Source: Flavobacterium sp. (GTDB taxonomy: Bacteria > Bacteroidota > Bacteroidia > Flavobacteriales > Flavobacteriaceae). Taken from it: a DNA stretch of 64,000 nucleotides. Position 1 is the first letter of the stretch. Each line of letters starts with the position of its first letter. Positions 24,299-32,627 of the stretch are shown one piece after another. The stretch spans positions 186,001 through 250,000 of the forward strand of contig JADKHM010000019.1 in the NCBI GenBank assembly GCA_016721735.1, in the 5' to 3' direction. The notes beneath the pieces are model-generated. The model was not told the DNA's origin and ran no database searches. It was given only the letters and a program-made list of their open reading frames with translations. The translations under genes and the position numbers were made by a program.

Positions 24299-24388
24299 GA
24301 AATTAAATTAGCAAAAAAAATAGCGAATAAAAATTTCTTCAGGTTTAAGAAAAGGTAACTTTTTTGTGAAAACAAGCATTCATATGAC

Positions 24389-24417
24389 TTGAATTTCTCT
24401 TGTTTTATATACCTTTG
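24389..24417 (+). promoter_or_regulatory. Promoter of the MMPL/RND gene
   Basis: TTG, 18 bases, TACCTTTG: both Bacteroidota elements at standard spacing, 20 bases before the ATG at 24438. Confidence 0.65.
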
Positions 24418-24437
24418 CGACTTGTTTTTAAACTCAT

Positions 24438-26801
24438 ATGAAAAACACACATCAAGTAGGATTCTGGGAAGGATTAGCCAGAATTATACTTAAAAACAGA
24501 AACGCCATTATCGTCGCTATTGTAGCGCTCACAATTTTTCTAGGATTTCAATGGAGAAATTTGAGCATGACATATACTGAAGCCAATCTACTGCCCAAAA
24601 AACACATTGTTAATCAGCAATATCAGGATTTCTTAGATAAATTTGGCGAGGAAGGCAACCTCATCGTGATCGGATTTAACGACAAGACTTTCTTCACACC
24701 AAAAGCTTTTGCTGCCTGGAACGAATTGATGACTGGACTCAAAAAAGCAAAGGAAGTTGATTTGGTTGTGTCCTTAAATGATTTGAAAAAATTAGAAAAA
24801 GACACCATTGCTCAGAAATTTCAATTGGTTTCCTTAATTGATTCTACGCAAACCAATAGACTAGATTATCTCAAAAAAGTAAAAACGGAGTTATTTGAAA
24901 GACTGCCTTTCTATGAAGGATTGTTGTTCAATAAAGAATCCGGAAGTATTCGCTCTGCTGTTTACTTAAGAAAAAGCATTGTCAATACCGAAGCGAGAAA
25001 AACCTTCATTCTTGAAAATCTAGTTCCGAAAGTCGAAAAGTTTGAAAAAACAACTGGCATTGATTTGCGTGTTTCCGGAATGCCTTATATCCGAACAATC
25101 AATGCGGAAAATATGAAAGGTGAAATAGGTCTTTTCATCGGCGCCGCTTTGTTTATGACGTCCTTTATTTTCTTCCTATTCTTCCGTTCCTTCCGCGCCA
25201 CGTTTATTTCAATTAGTATTCTCTTGCTGGGCGTGGTTTGGTCTTTTGGAACCTTGGGACTTTTCCACTATAAGATTACCATTCTGACGGCAATTATTCC
25301 ACCGTTGATTATTGTTATTGGAATTTGCAATTGTATTTTCTTGATCAATAAATACCAACAAGAAATTAAGATTCATAAAAATCAAGCAAAAGCTTTACAG
25401 CGCGTTATTTCGAAAATCGGCGTTTCAACATTGATGACCAATCTGACTACAGCGGTTGGGTTTGCGACATTTATGATTACCAATAATGACTTGCTTTATG
25501 AATTTGGTTTGGTAACCGCCATTAATGTCATGACGGTTTACCTTCTGACCTTGTGCATTGTTCCTATCGTCTATAGTTTTATGCCATTGCCGAAAGAAAA
25601 GCACTTGTATCATTTGAGTAAAAACTATATTTCCGCTTTGTTGAGCTGGGTAGAGCATCTTGTTCGATACAAACGAACCAGAATCTATGTTATCTACGGA
25701 TTGCTTATGATTTTTAGCGTGATTGGAGTAACTCAAATGAAAGTGTCTGGAAGTTTGATTGGCGAAATGCCCAAAAGCGCCTCCTTTTTTAAGGACATTC
25801 TTTTTTACGAAAAGGAGTTTCACGGTGTAATGCCTTTAGAAATTATGATAGATACGCACCGCAAAAAAGGCGTAATGAAACTATCGATGATGAAAAAAAT
25901 GGATGAACTTCAGGAGACGATCAAGGAGATTCCTGAACTTTCTCCTGCGGTTTCAGTGGTCAATTTAGTTAAGTATTCTAAACAAGCGTTCTACAACGGC
26001 AATCCAGATTTTTATGAATTGCCAAACTCGCAAGAGCAAGCATTTATTCTTTCGTACGCGAAGAACGCCACCAAAAACAGCAAAGACAATTTAATGAAAA
26101 GTTATGTCGATAAGACTGGTCAATACGCCCGAATTACGACATTTATGAAAGATATCGGCACCGAAGAAATGGCGAAAGTCGAGCGCCAATTGCAAACAAA
26201 AATTGACGAGTTATTTCCGAAAGATCGATTTACGGTAACCCTTACTGGAAAAGCATTGGTCTTTCAAAAAGGAACTTCTTATTTGATCGACAACTTGATT
26301 ATTTCGCTCATTTTTGCGATTTTGGTGATTGCTGGACTGATGGCTTATTTGTTCCGATCAGTAAAAATGGTGATGGCTTCGGTGATTACCAATGTATTGC
26401 CATTGTGTATTACGTCAGGATTGATGGGCTATTTCGGGATTCCATTGAAACCATCGACAATTTTGGTTTTTAGTATTGCCTTTGGAATTTCCGTAGACAA
26501 TGCCATTCAATTTATGGCAAAATACCGACACGATTTAATCGCGAACAATGGTCTAGTTCATAAATCTGTCATTAGTTCATTGCGCGAAACAGGCATCAGC
26601 ACTTTTTATACTTCTGTGGTGCTTATTTTTGGTTTTGCCATTTTTACCTTATCTAGTTTTGTGGGAACTATAGCGCTGGGCGGATTAATATCGTGTACTT
26701 TACTCTTCGCCATGTTTGCTAATTTATTAGTATTACCTGCACTTGTACTCACCTTCGAAAAGAAGAAAGCACTACAAGAAGTAGAAGAAGAAAAGAACTA
26801 A
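24438..26801 (+). CDS. MMPL/RND family transporter
   Basis: A 787-residue inner-membrane exporter with the two-fold symmetry of the MMPL group: helix 1 (about 24-40), a periplasmic domain (50-220), six helices (about 225-375, with NCIFLINKYQQEIK in the loop), helix 7 (about 410-430), a second periplasmic domain (440-620) and a last block of helices (625-780). GISVDNAIQFMAKYRHD near 690 holds the acidic residue of the proton path. Relatives export lipids or small molecules; no substrate can be named. No membrane-fusion or TolC partner is next to it. The following gene has its own promoter. Confidence 0.85.
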   Translation: MKNTHQVGFWEGLARIILKNRNAIIVAIVALTIFLGFQWRNLSMTYTEANLLPKKHIVNQQYQDFLDKFGEEGNLIVIGFNDKTFFTPKAFAAWNELMTGLKKAKEVDLVVSLNDLKKLEKDTIAQKFQLVSLIDSTQTNRLDYLKKVKTELFERLPFYEGLLFNKESGSIRSAVYLRKSIVNTEARKTFILENLVPKVEKFEKTTGIDLRVSGMPYIRTINAENMKGEIGLFIGAALFMTSFIFFLFFRSFRATFISISILLLGVVWSFGTLGLFHYKITILTAIIPPLIIVIGICNCIFLINKYQQEIKIHKNQAKALQRVISKIGVSTLMTNLTTAVGFATFMITNNDLLYEFGLVTAINVMTVYLLTLCIVPIVYSFMPLPKEKHLYHLSKNYISALLSWVEHLVRYKRTRIYVIYGLLMIFSVIGVTQMKVSGSLIGEMPKSASFFKDILFYEKEFHGVMPLEIMIDTHRKKGVMKLSMMKKMDELQETIKEIPELSPAVSVVNLVKYSKQAFYNGNPDFYELPNSQEQAFILSYAKNATKNSKDNLMKSYVDKTGQYARITTFMKDIGTEEMAKVERQLQTKIDELFPKDRFTVTLTGKALVFQKGTSYLIDNLIISLIFAILVIAGLMAYLFRSVKMVMASVITNVLPLCITSGLMGYFGIPLKPSTILVFSIAFGISVDNAIQFMAKYRHDLIANNGLVHKSVISSLRETGISTFYTSVVLIFGFAIFTLSSFVGTIALGGLISCTLLFAMFANLLVLPALVLTFEKKKALQEVEEEKN

Positions 26802-26811
26802 CAATTCGATT

Positions 26812-26819
26812 ATATTTGC
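26812..26819 (+). promoter_or_regulatory. -7 box of asnS
   Basis: TATATTTG, exact. It overlaps a TTG at 26816 that would be the longest possible asnS start, so the ATG at 26858 is preferred. Confidence 0.6.
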
Positions 26820-26820
26820 A

Positions 26821-26855
26821 ATCTGAAATCATAAATCACAAATCTGAAATCTTCA
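26821..26855. repeat. ATCTGAA heptamer array in the asnS leader
   Basis: ATCTGAA, ATCATAA, ATCACAA, ATCTGAA, ATCTTCA at exact 7-base spacing, filling the whole leader between the promoter and the ATG at 26858. Forward arm only. Confidence 0.6.
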
Positions 26856-26857
26856 AG

Positions 26858-28291
26858 ATGAAACATACCAAAGTAAAAGACTTACTACAAAGTTCTGCCA
26901 CTATTGCCGAAGTAAATGCCAAAGGTTGGGTAAGAACTTTTAGAAACAATCAATTTATTGCCTTGAATGACGGTTCAACGCTTCATAATATTCAATGCGT
27001 TGTTGACTTTGAAAATACGCCAGAAGAAACGCTTAAACGAATTACAACAGGAGCCGCCATTTCAGTAACTGGAGCATTGGTTGAAAGTCAAGGCGCTGGA
27101 CAGAAATATGAGATTCAAGTTTCAAAATTGGAAATATTAGGCGATTCGGATGCAGAGAAATTTCCAATGCAACCCAAGAAACATTCGCTCGAATTTTTGC
27201 GTGAAAATGCCCATCTTCGAGTGCGCACCAATGCCTTTGGAGCCATTATGCGTGTGCGTTCGGTGTTGTCTTTTGCGGTGCATCAGTATTTTCAGGAAAG
27301 AGGTTTTGTGTATGTGAATACGCCGATAATTACGGGTTCAGATGCGGAAGGTGCAGGTGAAATGTTTAGAGTAACCGCGCTACCTTTTGATGGAACTCCA
27401 AGAACGGAAGAAGGAAAAGTCAATTTTAAAGAAGATTTTTTCGGAAAAGAAACCAACCTTACCGTTTCAGGTCAATTAGAAGCAGAAACATTCGCGATGG
27501 CGTTGGGTCAGGTTTATACTTTTGGACCAACATTTAGAGCGGAAAACTCCAATACATCTCGTCACTTAGCAGAGTTTTGGATGATTGAGCCGGAAGTGGC
27601 TTTTAACGACCTCAACGACAATATGGATTTGGCGGAAGATTTTATCAAATATGTCGTAAAATATACCGTTGACAAATGTGCCGAAGATTTGAAGTTTTTG
27701 GACGGAAGATTAATGGAGGAAGAAAAATCGAAACCGCAAGCAGAACGCAGTGAAATGAGTCTGTTGGAGAAATTGAATTTTGTTTTAGAAAATGATTTTA
27801 AACGCGTTTCCTACACCGAAGCAATTGATATTTTACGAGATTCGACACCCAATAAAAAGAAAAAATTCAATTATATCATCAACGAATGGGGCGCTGACTT
27901 ACAAAGTGAGCACGAAAGATTCTTGGTGGAAAAGCACTTCAAATGTCCAGTGATTTTGTTCGATTATCCAGCCAACATCAAAGCTTTCTATATGCGATTG
28001 AATGAAGATGGCAAAACCGTTCGCGCGATGGATATCTTGTTTCCAGGAATTGGTGAAATTGTTGGCGGTTCACAAAGAGAAGAACGTCATGATGTTTTAA
28101 TCGAAAAGATGAAGGCATTAGGCATCGATGAAGAAGAATTGTGGTGGTATTTGGATACACGTCGATTCGGAACCGCTGTTCACTCGGGATTTGGATTAGG
28201 ATTTGAAAGACTAGTACTGTTTGTTACTGGAATGAGTAATATTCGCGATGTAATTCCGTTTCCTAGAACGCCGATGAATGCAGAGTTTTAG
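26858..28291 (+). CDS. asnS: Asparagine--tRNA ligase
   Basis: A 477-residue class IIb aminoacyl-tRNA synthetase. The OB-fold anticodon domain fills residues 15-100 (VNAKGWVRTFRNNQFIALNDGS). GPTFRAENSNTSRHLAEFWM with the invariant arginine is motif 2, and GFGLGFERLVLFVTG near the end is motif 3 with its arginine. NSNTSRHLAEF distinguishes AsnRS from AspRS. The length is normal. The start ATG at 26858 gives the typical MKHTKVKDLLQ. In other flavobacteria rpoN follows directly (from memory); here a GxxExxY gene and its repeat arms lie between. Confidence 0.96.
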   Translation: MKHTKVKDLLQSSATIAEVNAKGWVRTFRNNQFIALNDGSTLHNIQCVVDFENTPEETLKRITTGAAISVTGALVESQGAGQKYEIQVSKLEILGDSDAEKFPMQPKKHSLEFLRENAHLRVRTNAFGAIMRVRSVLSFAVHQYFQERGFVYVNTPIITGSDAEGAGEMFRVTALPFDGTPRTEEGKVNFKEDFFGKETNLTVSGQLEAETFAMALGQVYTFGPTFRAENSNTSRHLAEFWMIEPEVAFNDLNDNMDLAEDFIKYVVKYTVDKCAEDLKFLDGRLMEEEKSKPQAERSEMSLLEKLNFVLENDFKRVSYTEAIDILRDSTPNKKKKFNYIINEWGADLQSEHERFLVEKHFKCPVILFDYPANIKAFYMRLNEDGKTVRAMDILFPGIGEIVGGSQREERHDVLIEKMKALGIDEEELWWYLDTRRFGTAVHSGFGLGFERLVLFVTGMSNIRDVIPFPRTPMNAEF

Positions 28292-28322
28292 TTTTTGCCG
28301 CTAAGGCACTAAGACGCAAAGT
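28292..28322 (+). repeat. Left octamer array of the GxxExxY cassette
   Basis: CGCTAAGG, CACTAAGA, CGCAAAGT at 8-base spacing, preceded by TTTTTGC. It begins directly after the asnS stop codon. Its reverse complement recurs on the other side of the GxxExxY gene. Confidence 0.7.
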
Positions 28323-28370
28323 TTTTATATACAAGCCATAAATGAAAAATAACTTTATTCGCCATGCAAA

Positions 28371-28772
28371 ATGTTATCAGGAAGAACAGAAGAAATTGCT
28401 AGAATTGTAGTAAATTCAGCATACAAAGTGCACAAAGAACTAGGTCCAGGGTTATTAGAAAGAGTATATGAAGTTTGCTTAGCACATGAAATTACAAAAT
28501 CAGGATTTCAAGTTAAAAGACAAATTGATTTACCGATTGTCTATGATGGAATTACTTTTAATGAATGTTTGAGACTTGATCTACTAATTGAAGACACTGT
28601 AATAGTCGAAGTTAAAGCCGTAGAGCAAATTAATCCAGTGTGGGACGCGCAAATAATTAGCCACTTAAAATTAACAAAGAACTCCTTAGGATTTCTAATT
28701 AATTTTAATGTGCCTCTAATTAAGAATGGAATAAAAAGATTTATCAATACTAAAAACAACTTAGCGCCTTAG
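28371..28772 (+). CDS. GxxExxY family protein (PD-(D/E)XK nuclease-like)
   Basis: A 133-residue soluble protein. KELGPGLLERVYEVCLAHE contains the family signature GxxExxY as Gly27, Glu30, Tyr33. RLDLLIEDTVIVEVKAVE carries Asp70, Glu80 and Lys82, the D...ExK pattern of PD-(D/E)XK nucleases, so the active site looks intact; QIISHLKLT follows as in relatives. The molecular role of the family is not established; nuclease activity is inferred from the fold. The gene is enclosed by inverted octamer arrays, and its last three codons (Leu-Ala-Pro) and stop are made by the right array. It interrupts the asnS-rpoN neighbourhood, which marks it as the most likely mobile gene of the window. Confidence 0.85.
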   Translation: MLSGRTEEIARIVVNSAYKVHKELGPGLLERVYEVCLAHEITKSGFQVKRQIDLPIVYDGITFNECLRLDLLIEDTVIVEVKAVEQINPVWDAQIISHLKLTKNSLGFLINFNVPLIKNGIKRFINTKNNLAP

Positions 28773-28788
28773 CGCCTTTGTGGCAAAG
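28760..28788 (-). repeat. Right octamer array of the GxxExxY cassette
   Basis: CTTAGCGC twice, then CTTTGTGG and CAAAG, in 8-base register. Read on the minus strand it resembles the left array (GCGCTAAG units next to CAAAG), so the two are inverted around the gene. The array overlaps the GxxExxY stop codon and ends 5 bases before the rpoN ATG. Confidence 0.7.
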
Positions 28789-28792
28789 AATT

Positions 28793-30253
28793 ATGCTAAA
28801 ACAATTTCTAAATCTCAAATTAACTCAAAAGTTATCTCCACAACAAATTCAGTTGATGAAGTTAATTCAGCTGCCGACGCAAGCCTTTGAGCAACGATTG
28901 AAGGAAGAAATGAACGAAAATCCAGCACTAGAAGCTGGGAAAGAAGAGGAAGAATACGAAAAAGACGAATTCGACAATGAAGAATTTGACGATTTTGATG
29001 ACAACGAAACTATCGAGACCGATGACATCAATATCGATGAATACTTAAGCAACGACGAAACGCCAGAATATAAAACACAAGCGAACAACTATAGCGATGA
29101 CGATGAACATCGCGAGTCTCCGTTGGCTTCTCCGGTTAGTTTTCACCAAGACTTGATCAATCAACTAAATACATTTATCTTAAGCGATGAAGAACGGGAA
29201 ATTGCCGAATTTTTAGTTGGCAGTATCGACGACATGGGTTATATCCGCCGAAGTATTGCAGACATTGTAGATGATATGGCATTTACCCAAGGAATCTATA
29301 CGGATGAGAAAACCGTTGAACGAATTTTGCATATCATTCACGAACTCGAGCCTTCAGGAGTTGGCGCTCGCGATTTACAGGAATGTTTGTTATTGCAATT
29401 AAAACACAAGACACCTTCAGAATATGTGGCGCTAGCAACGTCTATTATTGAGACGCAATTTGACGCTTTTAGTAAGAAACATTATGACAAGCTTCAACAT
29501 AAATTCAACGTTTCTAATGAACAACTCAAGAAAGCGGTTCATGAAATCGAAAAACTAAATCCAAAGCCAGGCGGCGCTTTTACTGGAGCGAATAAAATCA
29601 CAGAAAATGTAGTGCCTGATTTTGCCATTAGGATTGTTGATGGTGAACTTGAATTGAGCCTGAATGGCAGAAATGCCCCAACATTGCACGTTTCCAAAGA
29701 TTATCAGGAAATGTTGCAGACGTACAAAGTTTCTAAAGACAAATCGAATGCTCAAAAAGATGCCGTTCAGTTTATCAAACAAAAATTGGATGCGGCAAAA
29801 TGGTTTATTGATGCGATTAGACAACGCCAGGAAACATTATGGGTGACCATGAATGCGATCATGCATTACCAGCAAGAATACTTCTTAGACGGTGATGAAA
29901 CGAAACTGCGTCCGATGATTTTGAAAGACATTTCTGAAATGGTCGGCATGGATATTTCAACTATTTCTCGTGTCGCAAATAGCAAATATGTAGAAACACC
30001 ATACGGCACCAAATTGATCAAGGAATTTTTCTCAGAAGCCATGAAAAATGACCAAGGGGAAGATGTATCGACCTTAGAGATCAAGAAGATTTTAAAGAAC
30101 ATTTTAGAAGAAGAAGACAAACACAAACCTTTGCCAGATGACCAATTGGCGGAACTTTTGAAAGAAAAAGGTTATCCAATTGCTCGAAGAACAATCGCAA
30201 AATACCGAGAACAACTCGATATTCCTGTTGCGAGGCTGCGAAAAAAAATGTAA
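28793..30253 (+). CDS. rpoN: RNA polymerase sigma-54 factor
   Basis: A 486-residue sigma factor that recognises -24/-12 promoters and needs an AAA+ activator. Region I is glutamine- and leucine-rich (QKLSPQQIQLMKLIQLPTQ, about 12-30), followed by an acidic region II (about 46-105). The core-binding domain covers about 110-300, and the RpoN box ARRTIAKYRE is at 464-473, as required for -24 recognition. The length is normal. ATG 28793 gives the standard MLKQFLNLKLTQKL start; a TTG at 28778 lies within the repeat and is rejected. The GxxExxY right array ends immediately upstream, so the native rpoN leader may have been changed. Confidence 0.95.
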   Translation: MLKQFLNLKLTQKLSPQQIQLMKLIQLPTQAFEQRLKEEMNENPALEAGKEEEEYEKDEFDNEEFDDFDDNETIETDDINIDEYLSNDETPEYKTQANNYSDDDEHRESPLASPVSFHQDLINQLNTFILSDEEREIAEFLVGSIDDMGYIRRSIADIVDDMAFTQGIYTDEKTVERILHIIHELEPSGVGARDLQECLLLQLKHKTPSEYVALATSIIETQFDAFSKKHYDKLQHKFNVSNEQLKKAVHEIEKLNPKPGGAFTGANKITENVVPDFAIRIVDGELELSLNGRNAPTLHVSKDYQEMLQTYKVSKDKSNAQKDAVQFIKQKLDAAKWFIDAIRQRQETLWVTMNAIMHYQQEYFLDGDETKLRPMILKDISEMVGMDISTISRVANSKYVETPYGTKLIKEFFSEAMKNDQGEDVSTLEIKKILKNILEEEDKHKPLPDDQLAELLKEKGYPIARRTIAKYREQLDIPVARLRKKM

Positions 30254-30275
30254 TTATTTCTAAACCCTGCGACCC

Positions 30276-30881
30276 TTGAAAAAGATATTAGTTCTTTTTT
30301 CCTATCTCTTACACCCTATCTTTATCCCGCTTTTTGGAGCTTTAGTGTACTTGTTTTACACCGACAATTATCTCGACACTTTACCAAAATTCTTACTATT
30401 AATCCAAATCAGTATCATTACGATTTTGATTCCATTGAGTATGATTTACTTCTTGAAAGTCATAGGAAAAGTCGATTCTATTATGGTTTCAGAAACATCA
30501 CAGCGTAAAATTCCGCTCATGATTCAGCTATTTTTGATGGTACTCTTGCTCAGTAAAAGCGTGACTTTTGCAACTGTTCCGCCACTGTTCTTTTTCTATC
30601 TTGGTGGTATGTTGAGTGCGCTGATGGCTTTTGTCTTTTTGTTTTTTTATGTAAAAGCGAGCATTCATACCTTAGGAATCAGTTCATTAACCGTGTTCTG
30701 CGCAGCATTGAGTATCCACAACACCACCAATTGGATTTTCGGAATTGCAATCCTAATTGTACTCAATGGTGTCGTCGCTTCTTCTCGACTTTATTTGAAA
30801 GCACACACCTCAAAAGAACTGCTATTGGGTTTTGCGTTGGGAACATTTCCGCAAGTGGTATTGTTGCGATTTTGGTTATAG
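30276..30881 (+). CDS. Polytopic membrane protein, PAP2-like C-terminus
   Basis: A 201-residue inner-membrane protein with about six helices. The end reads SSRLYLKAHTSKELLLGFALG, similar to the last motif of PAP2 phosphatases (SRxxLxxH...G), but the earlier PAP2 motifs are absent, so activity is doubtful. I know it only as a conserved flavobacterial membrane protein. No ATG is available near the start; TTG at 30276 is the best candidate, 22 bases after rpoN. It may be co-transcribed with rpoN. Its 3' end overlaps the convergent gene by 6 bases. Confidence 0.65.
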   Translation: MKKILVLFSYLLHPIFIPLFGALVYLFYTDNYLDTLPKFLLLIQISIITILIPLSMIYFLKVIGKVDSIMVSETSQRKIPLMIQLFLMVLLLSKSVTFATVPPLFFFYLGGMLSALMAFVFLFFYVKASIHTLGISSLTVFCAALSIHNTTNWIFGIAILIVLNGVVASSRLYLKAHTSKELLLGFALGTFPQVVLLRFWL

Positions 30882-31574
30882 GATATAAAACATCATTCCA
30901 AAATGAAGGGCATTCATCGTAATCCGCTCATCATTAACACGAGCAGCAGAGGAAAAAATTGGAACTAAACCATAATAAGAGTAGAAATTCCAAGTGTTAT
31001 AGCCCACGACGAGATAAACACCTGCTTGAAATTTATTAAAATCTTTATTATTTGATACCGAGATTTCAGCTATTTCGTCAACATAGCTAGATTTCGAATA
31101 AGCCAAATAACTTAACTGTAAGCCCGTGTAAATTCTCCAAAATTTGTGGGTTTCTGGCACAGATGTTCTCCATCTAAATTCTATTGGAACATCAATAAAA
31201 ACCTGTTCAAATTTGTTTTTACTGTAACTTGTTCCTATTGTATTTGTACTATAAATAGCCTCCCCATTTTCTCGAAATATAAACAACTTTTGAAAATAGT
31301 TTGAGTACGACAAACCAAGTCCCGTAGCGATAGACACATTTCTTTCCTTATTTAATGGCATGTCTCGCAAAACACCTGCTTTGAAACCAGCGGAAAATTT
31401 ATTTGTTCTAATTCCTGTTGGCACATTTGCCAGCGTGTTATAGGTGAACGCAAAATAAAACTGATCTTCCCGATAAAGCGAGTCAACCTCAATCATCGGA
31501 TAAGGAAGTTTTGTTTCCTGAGAAAAAACAAGTGCAATATGAAAGAAAAGAAAGCCAATAGTAAATCTGCGCAT
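30876..31574 (-). CDS. Outer-membrane beta-barrel protein, PorT-like
   Basis: A 232-residue protein with signal peptide 1-19 (ALVFSQ) and alternating strands such as FSAGFKAGVLRDMPL, ATGLGLSYSNYFQ, VFIDVPIEFRWRT, FQAGVYLVVGYNTWNFYSYYG. Plan and length are those of the PorT-family eight-strand barrels (outer membrane beta-barrel PF13568 type). It is weakly like the PorT encoded at 33369 but is a different protein. ATG 31574 is chosen because it starts the signal peptide; an extension to 31655 uses TTG and has no leader character. A role is unknown. Confidence 0.7.
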   Translation of the reverse strand: MRRFTIGFLFFHIALVFSQETKLPYPMIEVDSLYREDQFYFAFTYNTLANVPTGIRTNKFSAGFKAGVLRDMPLNKERNVSIATGLGLSYSNYFQKLFIFRENGEAIYSTNTIGTSYSKNKFEQVFIDVPIEFRWRTSVPETHKFWRIYTGLQLSYLAYSKSSYVDEIAEISVSNNKDFNKFQAGVYLVVGYNTWNFYSYYGLVPIFSSAARVNDERITMNALHFGMMFYIL

Positions 31575-31592
31575 CCTATTTTTTTTGTGGCT

Positions 31593-31600
31593 TAAAGGTA
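31593..31600 (-). promoter_or_regulatory. Possible -7 box of the beta-barrel gene
   Basis: On the minus strand TACCTTTA, one mismatch from TAnnTTTG, 18 bases before the ATG at 31574. Confidence 0.35.
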
Positions 31601-31691
31601 AAAAAAAACAGTCATAAAGTTTGAATATTAAAATGTAAATTTGTGGGTCTATCAAAATGGAAGTAACCGTTCAAGAACACTACATTAAAAT

Positions 31692-32021
31692 ATGGATCAA
31701 CAACAACACGAATTATATGAGAATGCCCGTCGAAGATTAAAACAAAAAAAGGTTTTGTACTATCACTTTGTTTTTCTGGTCGTCGGAAGTTTGTTCCTCT
31801 TTATTGCCAACGTTTTCCTCAAATACGGAGCACCTAATGTTTGGTATATTTGGGTTTGTACCGTTTGGGTTTTTATTTTTATTCTTCACTTCATTAAGGT
31901 TTTTATCACCGACCGCTTTATGAATAAAGATTGGGAACGCGAACAAATTGATCGGCTTATTCAAAAACAAAAAAACAAGATTTCGGAATTGTCCGAAAAA
32001 CACAGTGAAAATCCTTCGTAA
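31692..32021 (+). CDS. 2TM domain-containing protein
   Basis: A 109-residue membrane protein: charged N-terminus with ENARRRLKQKKVLYYHF, two helices (about 22-42 and 50-70), then FITDRFMNKDWEREQIDRLIQKQ, a charged helical tail. This is the 2TM domain (PF13239), common in Bacteroidota, in which such domains also serve as sensors on LytTR regulators. Here it stands alone. The gene lies 12 bases before folA and is probably in the same operon. The function is unknown. Confidence 0.8.
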   Translation: MDQQQHELYENARRRLKQKKVLYYHFVFLVVGSLFLFIANVFLKYGAPNVWYIWVCTVWVFIFILHFIKVFITDRFMNKDWEREQIDRLIQKQKNKISELSEKHSENPS

Positions 32022-32033
32022 ATCTGAATCGAA

Positions 32034-32519
32034 ATGACAATAATGATTGCCGCAGCAGGTAAAAACAATGAACTAGGAAAAGACAATGACTTGCTTTGGC
32101 ATCTTCCTGATGACTTCAAAAGGTTCAAGCAACTAACGACCAACCATTTTATCATTATGGGCCGGAAAACCTTCGAAAGTTTCCCTAAACCATTACCGAA
32201 TCGAACACATATTGTAATAACACGTCAAGCAAATTACCACCCTGACGGCGTTATTATTGTTGGAGATTTGAGTGAAGCCTTAAAAAAAGTACCTCAGAAT
32301 GAAGACTCATTTATCATTGGAGGCGGAGAAATCTACGTACTAGCACTTCCTTTCGTGGATAAAATTGAATTGACCCGAGTTCATGCCGATTTTACCGCCG
32401 ATACTTTCTTTCCCGAAATAGAAAGTCCACATTGGCAACTAGTCGCAGAAGAATATCACCCGAAAGACGAAAAACACGACTACGATTTTACGTTTGAAAC
32501 CTATGTAAGAAAAGGGTAG
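32034..32519 (+). CDS. folA: Dihydrofolate reductase
   Basis: A 161-residue cytoplasmic enzyme that reduces dihydrofolate to tetrahydrofolate with NADPH. IMIAAAGKNNELGKDNDLLWHLPDD (in two parts) holds the Met20-type loop and the substrate-binding Asp; HFIIMGRKTFESFP is the NADPH-binding motif; FIIGGGEIYVLALPFVD contains the second conserved GGG turn. The length is standard for chromosomal FolA. It follows the 2TM gene closely and is followed by ubiE with its own promoter. Confidence 0.96.
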   Translation: MTIMIAAAGKNNELGKDNDLLWHLPDDFKRFKQLTTNHFIIMGRKTFESFPKPLPNRTHIVITRQANYHPDGVIIVGDLSEALKKVPQNEDSFIIGGGEIYVLALPFVDKIELTRVHADFTADTFFPEIESPHWQLVAEEYHPKDEKHDYDFTFETYVRKG

Positions 32520-32607
32520 TTAGTTGAAAATCTGCCTAATTCACCGTCTTATTTACCAAATCAAACTTATTATGAGGAGCGGCATTCTCAGATTATATTG
32601 TTTATAG

Positions 32608-32615
32608 TATATTTG
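32608..32615 (+). promoter_or_regulatory. -7 box of ubiE-porT
   Basis: TATATTTG, exact, 20 bases before the ATG at 32628. It lies downstream of a TTG at 32598 that would begin a longer reading frame, so the shorter start is correct. Confidence 0.6.
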
Positions 32616-32627
32616 TCGAAAATTAAG

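Noticed and set aside
25425..25823. 132-codon open frame on the minus strand
   Set aside because: Complement of the MMPL gene, whose plus-strand frame is continuous and conserved.
26816..26857. Longer N-terminus of asnS
   Set aside because: It would translate the promoter box and the heptamer array; the ATG at 26858 gives the family start.
28292..28792. Classical insertion sequence around the GxxExxY gene
   Set aside because: There is no transposase of known type, and the inverted arms are short phased arrays and not standard terminal repeats; no clear target duplication was found.
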